64,000 nucleotides of DNA, taken from CBDHEY01 sp965262305. Its GTDB lineage: Bacteria; Pseudomonadota; Gammaproteobacteria; Pseudomonadales; Cellvibrionaceae. The notes under the pieces were generated by a model. The model had not been told where the DNA came from, searched no databases, and saw only the letters and a program-made list of their open reading frames with translations. The position numbers and the translations under genes were made by a program. The stretch is taken from positions 1,657,361-1,721,360 of the forward strand of contig CBDHEY010000004.1 of assembly GCA_965262305.1 (NCBI GenBank). Reading direction: 5' to 3'. The number at the start of each line of letters is the position of its first letter. Position 1 is the first letter of the stretch. Shown here piece after piece: positions 17,128 to 25,230 of the stretch.

Positions 17128-17996
17128 TTGGCGTTTAAACTATTAGTTGTTGGTAATGAAAAAACTCAGGTAATAAATCATTTGCGCAATAGATTGGATG
17201 ATTTGCCTTATACTTTTAAAATTATCACAACTGAAGAAATTTTAACTATGATATGCTGCAACTATGGGATGATTTACAACCCAATGTTGTTGTCAATATA
17301 CCCTTGTTTGGAATTGGGTTTGATGGATCGCTAGAGCGATCTTGTGCAGAGAAACTAGCATTTTTCTCAAGAGAAAAGTGTACGCCTTTCATACAGCTTT
17401 CTACCTATCATGTTTTTGGTGATCAGTTTTTTGAAGATGAAATAGCTGAAGAAATTAAAGTCGATCAGTTAGATCGTGTGGATTCTGAGCTGGCTGCTAT
17501 CGAAAAATCAGCTTCCCTTGCAGATCACCATTTAATTCTACGAATCAGCTGGATGATCGATGAACATGGAATTGGGTTGCTTGACGAAGTGCTCCCTAAA
17601 TTATTGTCTGGATCATGTGATTACGCCGCTTCTGCAAATAATTTTGGTCGTCCGGTATTCGCAGCATCGGTTTCTGATTTGATTATTGCAATCATTCAGC
17701 AGATTCTTTGTGGTTCAAATAACTGGGGTGTTTTTCATTTTCATAGCGCTGATTCTTGTTCTGAAGCGGGTTTTATAGACCATGTGTATCGAATGCTAAT
17801 TTCTGAATTTCAGCTCAACCCTATCTTGCCAGAAATTACGGCGGTCGATGATCCCAGAAGAATGATGAGTGGAACCGCACTGTTGGGAGGAAATCGTTTA
17901 AATGAAAACTTCGGGATTCAATACCTGTCTTGGCGCAACGGATTGAAAGGCACTGTTCGTAACTGGTTGGCTGAAAAAGGCTATAACGTTAAATAA
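17128..17996 (+). pseudogene. RmlD-like NAD(P)-dependent sugar-nucleotide reductase, frameshifted
   Basis: The first part (TTG at 17128; FKLLVVGNEKTQVINHL...TTEEIL) and the second part (NYDMLQLWDDLQPNVVVNIP...AEKGYNVK, ending at 17996) together match one dTDP-4-dehydrorhamnose-reductase-like SDR of about 290 residues. They lie in different frames. The switch falls at GAAATTTTAAC (17236-17246); adding one base there joins the frames. The second part alone lacks the N-terminal nucleotide-binding strand. The conserved YxxxK is not obvious (the STYHVFGD segment is present), so the enzyme class is tentative. It could be a true pseudogene or a homopolymer sequencing error. Confidence 0.7.
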
Positions 17997-18011
17997 TCTG
18001 TAGCTTAGAGG

Positions 18012-18042
18012 AGAGGCCGTATTCCACTGATTAGCCTCTTTT
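18012..18042. terminator. Terminator between convergent RmlD-like gene and fabB
   Basis: AGAGGC pairs with GCCTCT over a 16-nt loop and is followed by TTTT. It lies 16 bp after the plus-strand gene and before the end of fabB on the minus strand. Confidence 0.6.
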
Positions 18043-18104
18043 AACTCGTGCTATTTCTCTGTTACTTGTTTGTAAAGTAAGTAACTAAATTATTATTGCG
18101 ACGC

Positions 18105-19319
18105 CTATTGTGAGTACTTCTGGAAAACTAATGTCGCATTGGTGCCACCAAAACCAAAACTATTCGACATCGCTCTTAAGATTTCAGTGCTTTTTTTCTC
18201 TGTCACAATAGACATATTATTCGCTTCATCATCGAGCTCAGAAACATTTGCAGATGCGGCGATAAATCCATGTTTCATCATCAGTAATGTGTAAATAACC
18301 TCTTGAACTCCAGTCGCACCCAACGAGTGTCCGGTAAGTGACTTAGTAGAGCTGATATCTGGAATTTGTTCGCTAAAGACTTCTTTCACAGCTCTTAGCT
18401 CGGCAAGATCTCCAACAGGTGTACTCGTTCCATGAGAGTTAATATAGTCAATTTTACCTTCTACATTTTGCAGTGCTTGCCTCATGCATCGAGCTGCACC
18501 TTCACCAGATGGTGCTACCATGTCATATCCATCAGAAGTCGCGCCATAGCCTATTAGTTCTCCATATATTTTAGCGCCTCGAGCTAATGCATGATCCAGT
18601 GACTCGACTACAACACAGCCTCCACCACCAGCGATTACAAAACCGTCACGCGTGGCATCGTAGGGCCGCGATGCTGTTTGAGGAGTATCATTATACTTCG
18701 TGGATAACGCGCCCATAGCGTCAAAAAGAGCGGTTTGAGTCCAATGTTCTTCTTCTCCTCCTCCAGCAAAAACGATATCTTGTTTGCCTAGTTGGATTAG
18801 CTCCATCGCATTGCCGATACAATGTGCACTAGTCGCGCAAGCGGAAGAAATCGAATAGTTTACACCTTTAATCTTGAACGGCGTTGCCAAACAGGCTGAT
18901 GTTGTGCTTCCCATCGTCTGGGTAACACGATAGGGTCCAGCGCGCTTAACTCCTCGGCTACGAACAACGTCTGCGGCATCGACAACGCTTTTTGTAGATG
19001 CGCCACCGGACCCAACAATAATTCCAGTGCGTTCATTAGAGATTTCTTTTTCTGTCAGACCGGAGTCTTCAATCGCTTCTTGCATTGAAACGTAATTAAA
19101 ACCAGCGGCATCTCCCATGAATCTGCGAATTTTTCTGTCGATATGATCTTCTAGATCAATAGCTACTGATCCAGAAATTGTGCTTCTAAAATTATGCTCT
19201 GCATAGTCTTCGTTAAAGCGAATTCCCGATTTTCCGGTTTGTAGAGATTCAAGCGTTGCCGCAATATTGTTACCAATACAGGATACAATGCCCATTCCCG
19301 TGACCACAACACGATTCAT
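18105..19319 (-). CDS. fabB: Beta-ketoacyl-ACP synthase I
   Basis: Condenses malonyl-ACP with acyl-ACP in type II fatty-acid synthesis and is required with FabA for unsaturated fatty acids. The protein has 404 residues, as usual. The catalytic Cys lies in SSACATSAHC (near residue 162), and the two His are in NSHGTSTPVGD and KSLTGHSLGATG. The terminal NSFGFGGTNATLVF is the thiolase-fold signature. It lies 109 bp downstream of fabA on the same strand; fabA-fabB is a classical co-regulated pair. Confidence 0.96.
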   Translation of the reverse strand: MNRVVVTGMGIVSCIGNNIAATLESLQTGKSGIRFNEDYAEHNFRSTISGSVAIDLEDHIDRKIRRFMGDAAGFNYVSMQEAIEDSGLTEKEISNERTGIIVGSGGASTKSVVDAADVVRSRGVKRAGPYRVTQTMGSTTSACLATPFKIKGVNYSISSACATSAHCIGNAMELIQLGKQDIVFAGGGEEEHWTQTALFDAMGALSTKYNDTPQTASRPYDATRDGFVIAGGGGCVVVESLDHALARGAKIYGELIGYGATSDGYDMVAPSGEGAARCMRQALQNVEGKIDYINSHGTSTPVGDLAELRAVKEVFSEQIPDISSTKSLTGHSLGATGVQEVIYTLLMMKHGFIAASANVSELDDEANNMSIVTEKKSTEILRAMSNSFGFGGTNATLVFQKYSQ

Positions 19320-19428
19320 AATTGACCTCTTAAAGTGCGTGTCAAAGAGTTACTAACTAAGGAATTTATTTCGATTTTTTGGTAGCAACTCATTACTTAA
19401 TAGTTTTTTATAAAGATAATTATCGCAA

Positions 19429-19953
19429 CTAAAACGTTTCTGTGTTGGTAAATAAGCCAACGCGTAAATCTTTTGCAAAGTATATTTCTTTATCGTCTAC
19501 TGCGACGCGTCCGTCTGCAATACCCATCACGAGTTTTCTTTCAATTACTCGCTTTAGATGAATGTGATATGTAACGGTTTTTGCTGAAGGGAGAATTTGT
19601 CCCGTAAATTTGACTTCTCCGGAGCCCAAGGCTCGTCCTCTACCTAGATTACCCTTCCAGGCCAGGAAAAATCCAACCAGTTGCCACATGGCATCTAGTC
19701 CTAAACATCCAGGCATAACGGGATCACCAGGAAAATGGCATTGAAAAAACCATAAGTCTTCTGAGATATCGAGTTCTGCGATGATTTCCCCTTTACCGTA
19801 TTCACCCCCGGTTTTACTGATATGCGTTATTCTATCGAGCATAAGCATATTCGGTACGGGCAATTGGGCGTTACCAGGCCCGAACATCTCCCCTGTACCA
19901 CAGGTGATTAGCTCTTCTTTAGTGAAAGAAGACTGGAGTTCATTATCTTGCAT
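19429..19953 (-). CDS. fabA: 3-hydroxydecanoyl-ACP dehydratase/isomerase
   Basis: Dehydrates 3-hydroxydecanoyl-ACP and isomerises trans-2 to cis-3-decenoyl-ACP, the branch point to unsaturated fatty acids. From the ATG at 19953 the protein has 174 residues, close to the usual 171, and starts like other FabA proteins (...SSFTKEELITCGTGEMFG). The catalytic His is in CHFPGDPVMPG and the Asp in CLGLDAMWQLVGF. The frame is open for 30 more codons up to a TTG at 20043; I prefer 19953 because family N-termini match there and GGAC lies just upstream. The far upstream region is shared with the divergent galU. Confidence 0.95.
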   Translation of the reverse strand: MQDNELQSSFTKEELITCGTGEMFGPGNAQLPVPNMLMLDRITHISKTGGEYGKGEIIAELDISEDLWFFQCHFPGDPVMPGCLGLDAMWQLVGFFLAWKGNLGRGRALGSGEVKFTGQILPSAKTVTYHIHLKRVIERKLVMGIADGRVAVDDKEIYFAKDLRVGLFTNTETF

Positions 19954-20144
19954 TAAATTGTCCAAATAGAGCCTCGCTAAAGGCAAATCGGCAATTCTAA
20001 CGTTAAAATTCTTGTTGTCCAAGGTTATAGGTTCACTTATCAATAAATTTTGTCATGAAAGTAAAGGAAATAGAAATATTGATGCTTTTATATGATATAT
20101 TCGGCGCAGTTTTAAATTTATCACTAAGCGAAACGGAGTAATTG

Positions 20145-20966
20145 ATGATCAAAAAATGTTTATTTCCCGTTGCGGGTTACGGCACGCGATTCTTACCTGC
20201 CACTAAATCCATGCCTAAAGAGATGCTACCGATAGTGAACAAGCCTTTGGTTCAGTATGGTGTTGAAGAGTCTATTGCAGCAGGGTTAGAAGAAGTTGGC
20301 TTTGTAACAGGTCGCGGAAAGCGAGCCATTGCGGATCATTTCGATTTAAATTATGAACTTGAACACCAAATTGCAGGTTCATCTAAAGAGCAGTTTTTGA
20401 CGTCTATCCGAGAGATTATTGATCAAGGTTCTTTCTCATTCACTCGCCAGACAGAGATGAAAGGTCTTGGTGATGCAATTTTAAACGGACGCAGATTAGT
20501 CGGTAATCAACCATTTGGTGTCGTACTTTCTGATGATTTATGTGTAGCGGAAGAAGGCGTTCTTTCGCAAATGGTTAAACTGTTTCGTCAATTTCGTTGC
20601 AGTATTGTTGCCGTTCAAGAAGTTCCCGAAGAGCAAATTCATAAGTTTGGTGTGATTGGCGGTAAACAAATTAAAGAAGGACTATTCCAAGTCGAAGAAA
20701 TGGTTGAAAAACCTGACCCTAAAGATGCACCTAGTAATCTAGCGATTATTGGTCGATACATCTTAACACCAGATATTTTTGAGATAATAGAAAAAACACC
20801 TCCAGGAAAGAACGACGAAGTTCAAATTACCGATGCATTATTAACCCAAGCAAAAGACGGTTGTGTATTGGCATACAAATTCAAAGGCAAGCGTTTTGAT
20901 TGTGGAAGTGTTGAAGGTTTTGTAGAAGCGACAAACTACGTCTACGAAAACATCTATAATAAATAA
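20145..20966 (+). CDS. galU: UTP-glucose-1-phosphate uridylyltransferase
   Basis: Makes UDP-glucose from UTP and glucose-1-phosphate for envelope glycans. The 273-residue protein starts IKKCLFPVAGYGTRFLPATK, with the nucleotide-binding and KSMPKEMLPI motifs, then VVLSDDL (metal Asp), VEKPDP and NDEVQITDAL. The frame is open to a TTG at 20142, but GGAG (20135-20138) is spaced for the ATG at 20145. It is followed after 17 bp by the phosphomannomutase gene, so the two likely form an operon that supplies sugar nucleotides. Confidence 0.96.
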   Translation: MIKKCLFPVAGYGTRFLPATKSMPKEMLPIVNKPLVQYGVEESIAAGLEEVGFVTGRGKRAIADHFDLNYELEHQIAGSSKEQFLTSIREIIDQGSFSFTRQTEMKGLGDAILNGRRLVGNQPFGVVLSDDLCVAEEGVLSQMVKLFRQFRCSIVAVQEVPEEQIHKFGVIGGKQIKEGLFQVEEMVEKPDPKDAPSNLAIIGRYILTPDIFEIIEKTPPGKNDEVQITDALLTQAKDGCVLAYKFKGKRFDCGSVEGFVEATNYVYENIYNK

Positions 20967-20983
20967 ACCTTACGAGGCTTAAC

Positions 20984-22348
20984 GTGAAATTAGATATTAC
21001 GTGTTTTAAGGCCTATGACATAAGAGGCAAGGTGCCCGACCAACTAAATACTGATGTTGCATATCGAGTTGGTCGTGCTTTTGCCGAATTTTTGGAAGCG
21101 AAAAAACTTGTAGTCGGGCACGATATTCGGTTAACAAGTGAAGAGCTTACCAATGCGTTAGTAGATGGAATGACTGATGCTGGTGCAGATGTCATTCACA
21201 TTGGGATGTGTGGTACTGAGGAAGTCTATTTTGCCACTTTTCATTTAGGTGTTGACGGTGGCGTTTGTGTTACTGCCAGTCATAATCCAATGGATTACAA
21301 CGGAATGAAACTTGTGCGAGAGGGATCAAAGCCTATTTCGGGTGATACAGGCCTAGATTTGGTAAAGCAAATCTCAGAAGAAGGGGTATTCAAAGAAGTT
21401 GCAAATAAAGGGAATGTTATAAAACAAGATTTACGCGATGAGTATGTTAAGCATTTACTTGGCTATTTCGATGCGAGTAAATTAAAACCTCTCAAAGTTG
21501 TCGTAAATGCAGGAAATGGAGGAGCAGGATTAGTTGTTGATGCGCTTGAAAATCTTCTTCCGTTTGAGTTTATTAAAGTGAATCATGTTCCTGACGGAAG
21601 CTTTCCCAACGGTATCCCAAATCCGCTTCTCCCAGAGCGTCGTCAAAGCACAATAGACGCGGTCAAGGAATCCGGTGCAGATCTTGGGATCGCCTGGGAT
21701 GGTGATTTTGATCGGTGTTTCTTCTTTGATGAAAATGGTACCTTTATCGAAGGGTATTACCTTGTTGGACTTTTGGCTCAATCATTTTTAACTAGCCATC
21801 CCGGAGAACGAATTGTTCACGACCCAAGACTTACTTGGAATACCGTTGACCAGGTGGTTCATTCTGGGGGTGTGCCTATTCAAAGTAAAACCGGTCATGC
21901 ATTTATTAAGGAGCGTATGCGCATAGAAGATGCTATATACGGTGGCGAAATGAGTGCACATCATTACTTCCGTGATTTTGCTTATTGTGATAACGGAACA
22001 ATTCCTTGGTTATTACTTACCGAACTTATGTCGATTACAGGAAAATCTTTATCTGAGCTTATCGGCGATCGAATGAGTTTGTTCCCATGCAGTGGTGAAA
22101 TAAACAATACTGTAAATGATCCAAAGGCGATAATAGCTTCTATTGAAGCTCGCTACATGAATGATGCTATTGAAATTGAGAAAGTTGACGGATTATCTAT
22201 GTCTTTTGATCAGTGGCGTTTTAATATTCGTATGTCCAGCACGGAACCTGTATTGAGATTAAATGTTGAAGCTAGAGGTGATGCGTCTTTGGTTTCATCT
22301 AAGACTGACGAGTTGTTAGGTTTAGTCAAAGAGTTTGACCCGTCCTAA
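20984..22348 (+). CDS. manB: Phosphomannomutase (CpsG/ManB type)
   Basis: Interconverts mannose-6-phosphate and mannose-1-phosphate for GDP-mannose synthesis. The 454-residue protein has the four alpha-phosphohexomutase motifs: the N-terminal CFKAYDIRG, the active phospho-serine loop VTASHNPMDYNGMK (Ser near residue 98), the metal loop AWDGDFDRCFFFD, and the sugar-binding GGEMSAHHYFRDF. The C-terminal phosphate-binding loop is RMSSTEPVLRLNVE. The start is GTG at 20984 with CGAGG upstream. These details follow the enterobacterial CpsG type more than AlgC. Confidence 0.92.
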   Translation: MKLDITCFKAYDIRGKVPDQLNTDVAYRVGRAFAEFLEAKKLVVGHDIRLTSEELTNALVDGMTDAGADVIHIGMCGTEEVYFATFHLGVDGGVCVTASHNPMDYNGMKLVREGSKPISGDTGLDLVKQISEEGVFKEVANKGNVIKQDLRDEYVKHLLGYFDASKLKPLKVVVNAGNGGAGLVVDALENLLPFEFIKVNHVPDGSFPNGIPNPLLPERRQSTIDAVKESGADLGIAWDGDFDRCFFFDENGTFIEGYYLVGLLAQSFLTSHPGERIVHDPRLTWNTVDQVVHSGGVPIQSKTGHAFIKERMRIEDAIYGGEMSAHHYFRDFAYCDNGTIPWLLLTELMSITGKSLSELIGDRMSLFPCSGEINNTVNDPKAIIASIEARYMNDAIEIEKVDGLSMSFDQWRFNIRMSSTEPVLRLNVEARGDASLVSSKTDELLGLVKEFDPS

Positions 22349-22384
22349 TTAGTCTTTTAGTTTTATTTAAACCTCTCCAAATTT

Positions 22385-22422
22385 AAAAACCACAAGTCTG
22401 ATTTGTCAGGTTTGTGGTTTTT
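22385..22422 (+). terminator. Terminator after galU-manB
   Basis: AAAAACCACAA pairs with TTGTGGTTTTT around a 16-nt loop, 37 bp after the manB stop. Confidence 0.8.
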
Positions 22423-22710
22423 CATATCAGATGAATTTAATCATATTTAGCCGAAACTTTAACGTTTTTATGATAGTTATTTCATATCATTTTTAGATTT
22501 ATAAACTTACGTATGGTTTAGATATTTAGCTTTTTAGTGCAGATATTTTATTGACTTAATTGATTTAGAAATTTTTATATTGCTATTTTCGTATTTGCAG
22601 CTTTAGATCTGATGCATAACTGAGATAATAAAAAACCTGAAAACACTTAATGACTTTTGTTATTCAATCACATGTTTTTCAGGCTTTATTTAATAAAAAT
22701 ATTTTGGATT
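22423..22710. other. Convergent intergenic region manB / DoxX
   Basis: A 288-bp very AT-rich stretch between the galU-manB and bufferin operons. It holds the minus-strand terminator at 22636-22683 and no supported gene. Confidence 0.45.
22636..22683 (-). terminator. Terminator of the bufferin/DoxX operon
   Basis: CCTGAAAA (22636-22643) pairs with TTTTCAGG (22676-22683); on the minus strand it is followed by TTTTTTATTATC. It lies 27 bp after the DoxX stop. Confidence 0.7.
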
Positions 22711-23169
22711 TTACTTTTTAAAAAGAAGCTTATCCAAAGAAATTGGACCAGCACCTTCTTTCACTAGCACAAGTAAAATACCCAACCAAAGTAAGTGAAC
22801 TTGCCAGTTAGGGTAAGCAATTTGAATGACGCCAGTCATAACGATCAAGCCTATGGCACTGAACCGAGTAAATAATCCGAATAATATTCCCAGAGAAAGA
22901 AAAAACTCTCCAAATGCCGCTAGATAAGCTGCTACATCATATGGAAGTAGCGGTACTGCGTATTCATATTCGAACAAGGTAAAAGCACTATCAGTCACAG
23001 CCCAGAAAGCAAGATGTTGACCGAATACTGTCAATCCATCTATTTTACTTTGAGCTGCAAGCCAAAAGATTAGAAAGATGGAAATGCGAAGGATGGTTAA
23101 AGCCACCCAACCAGGAATAAGTGATGCTATCTTTAACGAAATATCATCTATAGTATTTAAAATTTTCAA
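22711..23169 (-). CDS. DoxX-family membrane protein (HvfD-like)
   Basis: A 152-residue inner-membrane protein with about four hydrophobic helices (ALTILRISIFLIFWLA, YDVAAYLAAFGEFFLSLGILFGL, AIGLIVMTGVIQIAYP, LLWLGILLVLVKEG). The FFLSLGILFGLFTR pattern is typical of DoxX. It is the last gene of a four-gene operon and overlaps the upstream DUF2063 gene by 4 bp. DoxX proteins accompany DUF692 peptide-modifying operons, for example as HvfD; their role there is not established, and a membrane redox or quinone function is only a guess. Confidence 0.88.
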   Translation of the reverse strand: MKILNTIDDISLKIASLIPGWVALTILRISIFLIFWLAAQSKIDGLTVFGQHLAFWAVTDSAFTLFEYEYAVPLLPYDVAAYLAAFGEFFLSLGILFGLFTRFSAIGLIVMTGVIQIAYPNWQVHLLWLGILLVLVKEGAGPISLDKLLFKK

Positions 23170-23951
23170 ACTTCTTGTCCCCCGAATTTAAGACTTCGAA
23201 TAAAACCTGACTGAATTAAAAAACCAATAGTGACTCCAGCATCGAAATTTGAATCTAACGCTAAAGCCTGTTCAAGGCTTTCCCCAATAGTTGCTCCAGC
23301 CTCTAAAGATTGGAGAAAATTGAAGATCGAATCATCGAGTTTGAAAATCTCTATTTCCATATCCTTGCGTATCACAAGCACATTTTCTCGAAGATTTACC
23401 TCCAACTTTTCATTCTGACTATCCGGGTGGTTATTTAGTTCCCAGACACTATAAAAAGCATATTCTGATGTTAATAACATTTGGGCAGGAATGGGAATGA
23501 CTGAAGATTCCATCAAAATTGATGGATCGATATTTCCAAATTCTTCAGGGATCATATAGGAAACATCTTCAGCATGGTAACAAAAATGCCTAGACCAATC
23601 GAATTTTGCTGTATCTGGAAGGTATGTTATCTCTCTTGTGTGCTCGAACTCTGCAAGAAATTCGGGAAAATTTTCACCAAGTAATAAAAGACTTGCCGAG
23701 CGAGGAGGGTTGACTTCTAAGTAGCGATTAACTGTAGCGTTAAAAAACTCTTCACCAAGTAAACTTTGAATTGTAGGAAATGCGTCCGTTAGTGCCTCTT
23801 GGAGAGATTTATAATAATTGTTTTTGTATACCGCCAACCTGGCAGTCAACTCTTCTATTGAGTAGCCCTTAAAATATTCACTATATTCTTCTGCGTTAGC
23901 GCGATTTAGAAAAACGTCATTAAAAGCTTGTTGAATATTACTCGTTTTCAC
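23166..23951 (-). CDS. bufC: DUF2063 MNIO partner protein (BufC/HvfC-like)
   Basis: A 261-residue protein whose N-terminal half (IQQAFNDVFLNR, ...LAVYKNNYYKSLQEALTDAFPTIQSLLGEEFF, about residues 5-75) is the DUF2063 domain. That domain is the partner that presents the precursor peptide to DUF692 oxidases. The second half (about 150-255) resembles the putative-DNA-binding/winged-helix-like tail found in these partners. Overlaps by 4 bp with the DUF692 gene upstream and with the DoxX gene downstream indicate translational coupling. Function is inferred from the family and operon. Confidence 0.88.
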   Translation of the reverse strand: MKTSNIQQAFNDVFLNRANAEEYSEYFKGYSIEELTARLAVYKNNYYKSLQEALTDAFPTIQSLLGEEFFNATVNRYLEVNPPRSASLLLLGENFPEFLAEFEHTREITYLPDTAKFDWSRHFCYHAEDVSYMIPEEFGNIDPSILMESSVIPIPAQMLLTSEYAFYSVWELNNHPDSQNEKLEVNLRENVLVIRKDMEIEIFKLDDSIFNFLQSLEAGATIGESLEQALALDSNFDAGVTIGFLIQSGFIRSLKFGGQEV

Positions 23952-24802
23952 TGAGCGACTTCTAACGGTTGGGTCATATTCAAAATTGATTCGGCTTTAT
24001 TGGCCTCATTCATCAGTATGTCTATGCTTGGTACGTCAACATCCCATTCGATTAATACTGGAAAGCGACGTTTATTCGTTTTACAAAAGTGTTTAAATAG
24101 CGCCCACACTTCGTCTTTGACCTCTGAACCGTGATCATCTACTCGAATTGTCTTTTCGTCAGTAAGAGGCTGCACACTGTGACCCGCTAAATGTATTTCA
24201 CCGATTGCGTCAGTAGGGTAATTTTCTAAATAAGCAATAGGGTTTTTACCGTGATTGTCGCAGCTCACAAACACGTTGTTGATGTCTAACAACAAACCAC
24301 AGCCCGTTTTCTTTACCATCTCGTTTAAAAATTCGGTTTCGCTCATACTGTCTTGACGGAACTCGATATAGGTGGAAGGATTTTCTACGAGTATTTTTCT
24401 ACCCAATGTGCATTGAACTAAATCGATATTTTGTTCAATGACTTTTAAGCTATCTTCTGAATAGGGTAAAGGCAACAGATCGTTAAAATAATTTTGCTTC
24501 CAATGACTCCAAGATAAATGCTCCGAGACCTGCTCAGGTTGATATCTATCTATTGTTTGTTTTAATTGCTTCAGGTGGTTTGGGTCAACTCCATCGGTAG
24601 ATCCTAGCGAAAGGCCTACACCATGCATTGATAGTGCATAGTTTTCTCGAATTTTAGACAAATAATGATGTGGTGGTCCGCCACGACCCATGTAATTTTC
24701 TGGGTGCACTTCCAGCCAGCCAATGGCGTCTGTATTGTCTAAAAAAAAATGGTAATGTTCTGGCTTTAATCCAATACCGGATCTTTTGGGAAGGGATATC
24801 AT
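23948..24802 (-). CDS. bufB: DUF692 multinuclear non-heme iron-dependent oxidase (MNIO; BufB/HvfB-like)
   Basis: MNIO enzymes (MbnB, TglH, BufB) use two or three irons and O2 to modify cysteines of a precursor peptide. The 284-residue length is normal. TIM-barrel landmarks with candidate iron ligands are visible: GLKPEHYHF at the start, MHGVGLSLGS, SEHLSWSHW, LVENPSTYIEF, LLDINNVFVSCDNHG, EIHLAGHS, DDHGSEV and PVLIEWDVDVPS. The gene lies directly after the precursor-peptide gene, with a hairpin between them, and is coupled to the DUF2063 gene. The exact chemistry here (for example thiooxazole formation) is inferred from characterised bufferins. Confidence 0.92.
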   Translation of the reverse strand: MISLPKRSGIGLKPEHYHFFLDNTDAIGWLEVHPENYMGRGGPPHHYLSKIRENYALSMHGVGLSLGSTDGVDPNHLKQLKQTIDRYQPEQVSEHLSWSHWKQNYFNDLLPLPYSEDSLKVIEQNIDLVQCTLGRKILVENPSTYIEFRQDSMSETEFLNEMVKKTGCGLLLDINNVFVSCDNHGKNPIAYLENYPTDAIGEIHLAGHSVQPLTDEKTIRVDDHGSEVKDEVWALFKHFCKTNKRRFPVLIEWDVDVPSIDILMNEANKAESILNMTQPLEVAQ

Positions 24803-24812
24803 AATAGAAATT

Positions 24813-24840
24813 CTATTGCTCGACAGGCGTCGAGCAATAG
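24813..24840 (-). promoter_or_regulatory. Strong intercistronic hairpin between bufA and bufB
   Basis: CTATTGCTCGAC and GTCGAGCAATAG form a perfect 12-bp stem with a 4-nt loop, 9 bp after the peptide gene. There is no T run after it on the minus strand, so it fits partial termination or mRNA 3'-end protection. That would favour high peptide expression over the enzymes. Confidence 0.65.
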
Positions 24841-24849
24841 CGATATAAC

Positions 24850-25113
24850 TTACTTAGGTGAAGTGCTTGCACCAACAATCTTGTCACAAGTACCTTTTGG
24901 CACGTAGATCCAAGCGTCTGCAATGCTATCTTTAGTTGCGCTACCTGCACAGCTTGAACCAATGCTCTTAACAGCACAGTCATTTTTACCAGCTTTAGCA
25001 ATACCGTAGCACTTTTCTACTTTCTTTTTAGCATGAACTTCAGCAGTAGTTGCCATTAAAATACCTGCTGCAATTGCGCTAGTAACCACTAGTGATTTAG
25101 TCATTTTCTTCAT
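24850..25113 (-). CDS. bufA: DUF2282 precursor peptide (bufferin BufA1/HvfA-like)
   Basis: An 87-residue secreted peptide. Residues 1-28 form a signal peptide ending in AEVHA. The mature part is short and lysine-rich with four cysteines at 35, 46, 55 and 76, in the family pattern KCYGIAKAGKNDCA, SSCAGSA and PKGTCDKIVG. Characterised bufferins are RiPPs whose core cysteines are oxidised by the DUF692 enzyme and which bind copper in the periplasm. Here the peptide gene is first in the operon and is followed by bufB, bufC and doxX. Metal stress control is expected from the family but no operator is visible. Confidence 0.9.
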   Translation of the reverse strand: MKKMTKSLVVTSAIAAGILMATTAEVHAKKKVEKCYGIAKAGKNDCAVKSIGSSCAGSATKDSIADAWIYVPKGTCDKIVGASTSPK

Positions 25114-25230
25114 TGTAATCTCCCAAGAGCTAAAATTTGAAATTTAACAGCGTTATTTATTTGCTGTACCGAGTTCGACTAAAGCCTATATTTAAAGTTC
25201 CATATATCGTTAAAAAAATAAAGGTTTTTG

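Noticed and set aside
19954..20043. N-terminal extension of fabA by 30 residues
   Set aside because: The extension starts with TTG, has no good ribosome site, and known FabA proteins begin at the downstream ATG. It is left as an open possibility because the frame is clean.
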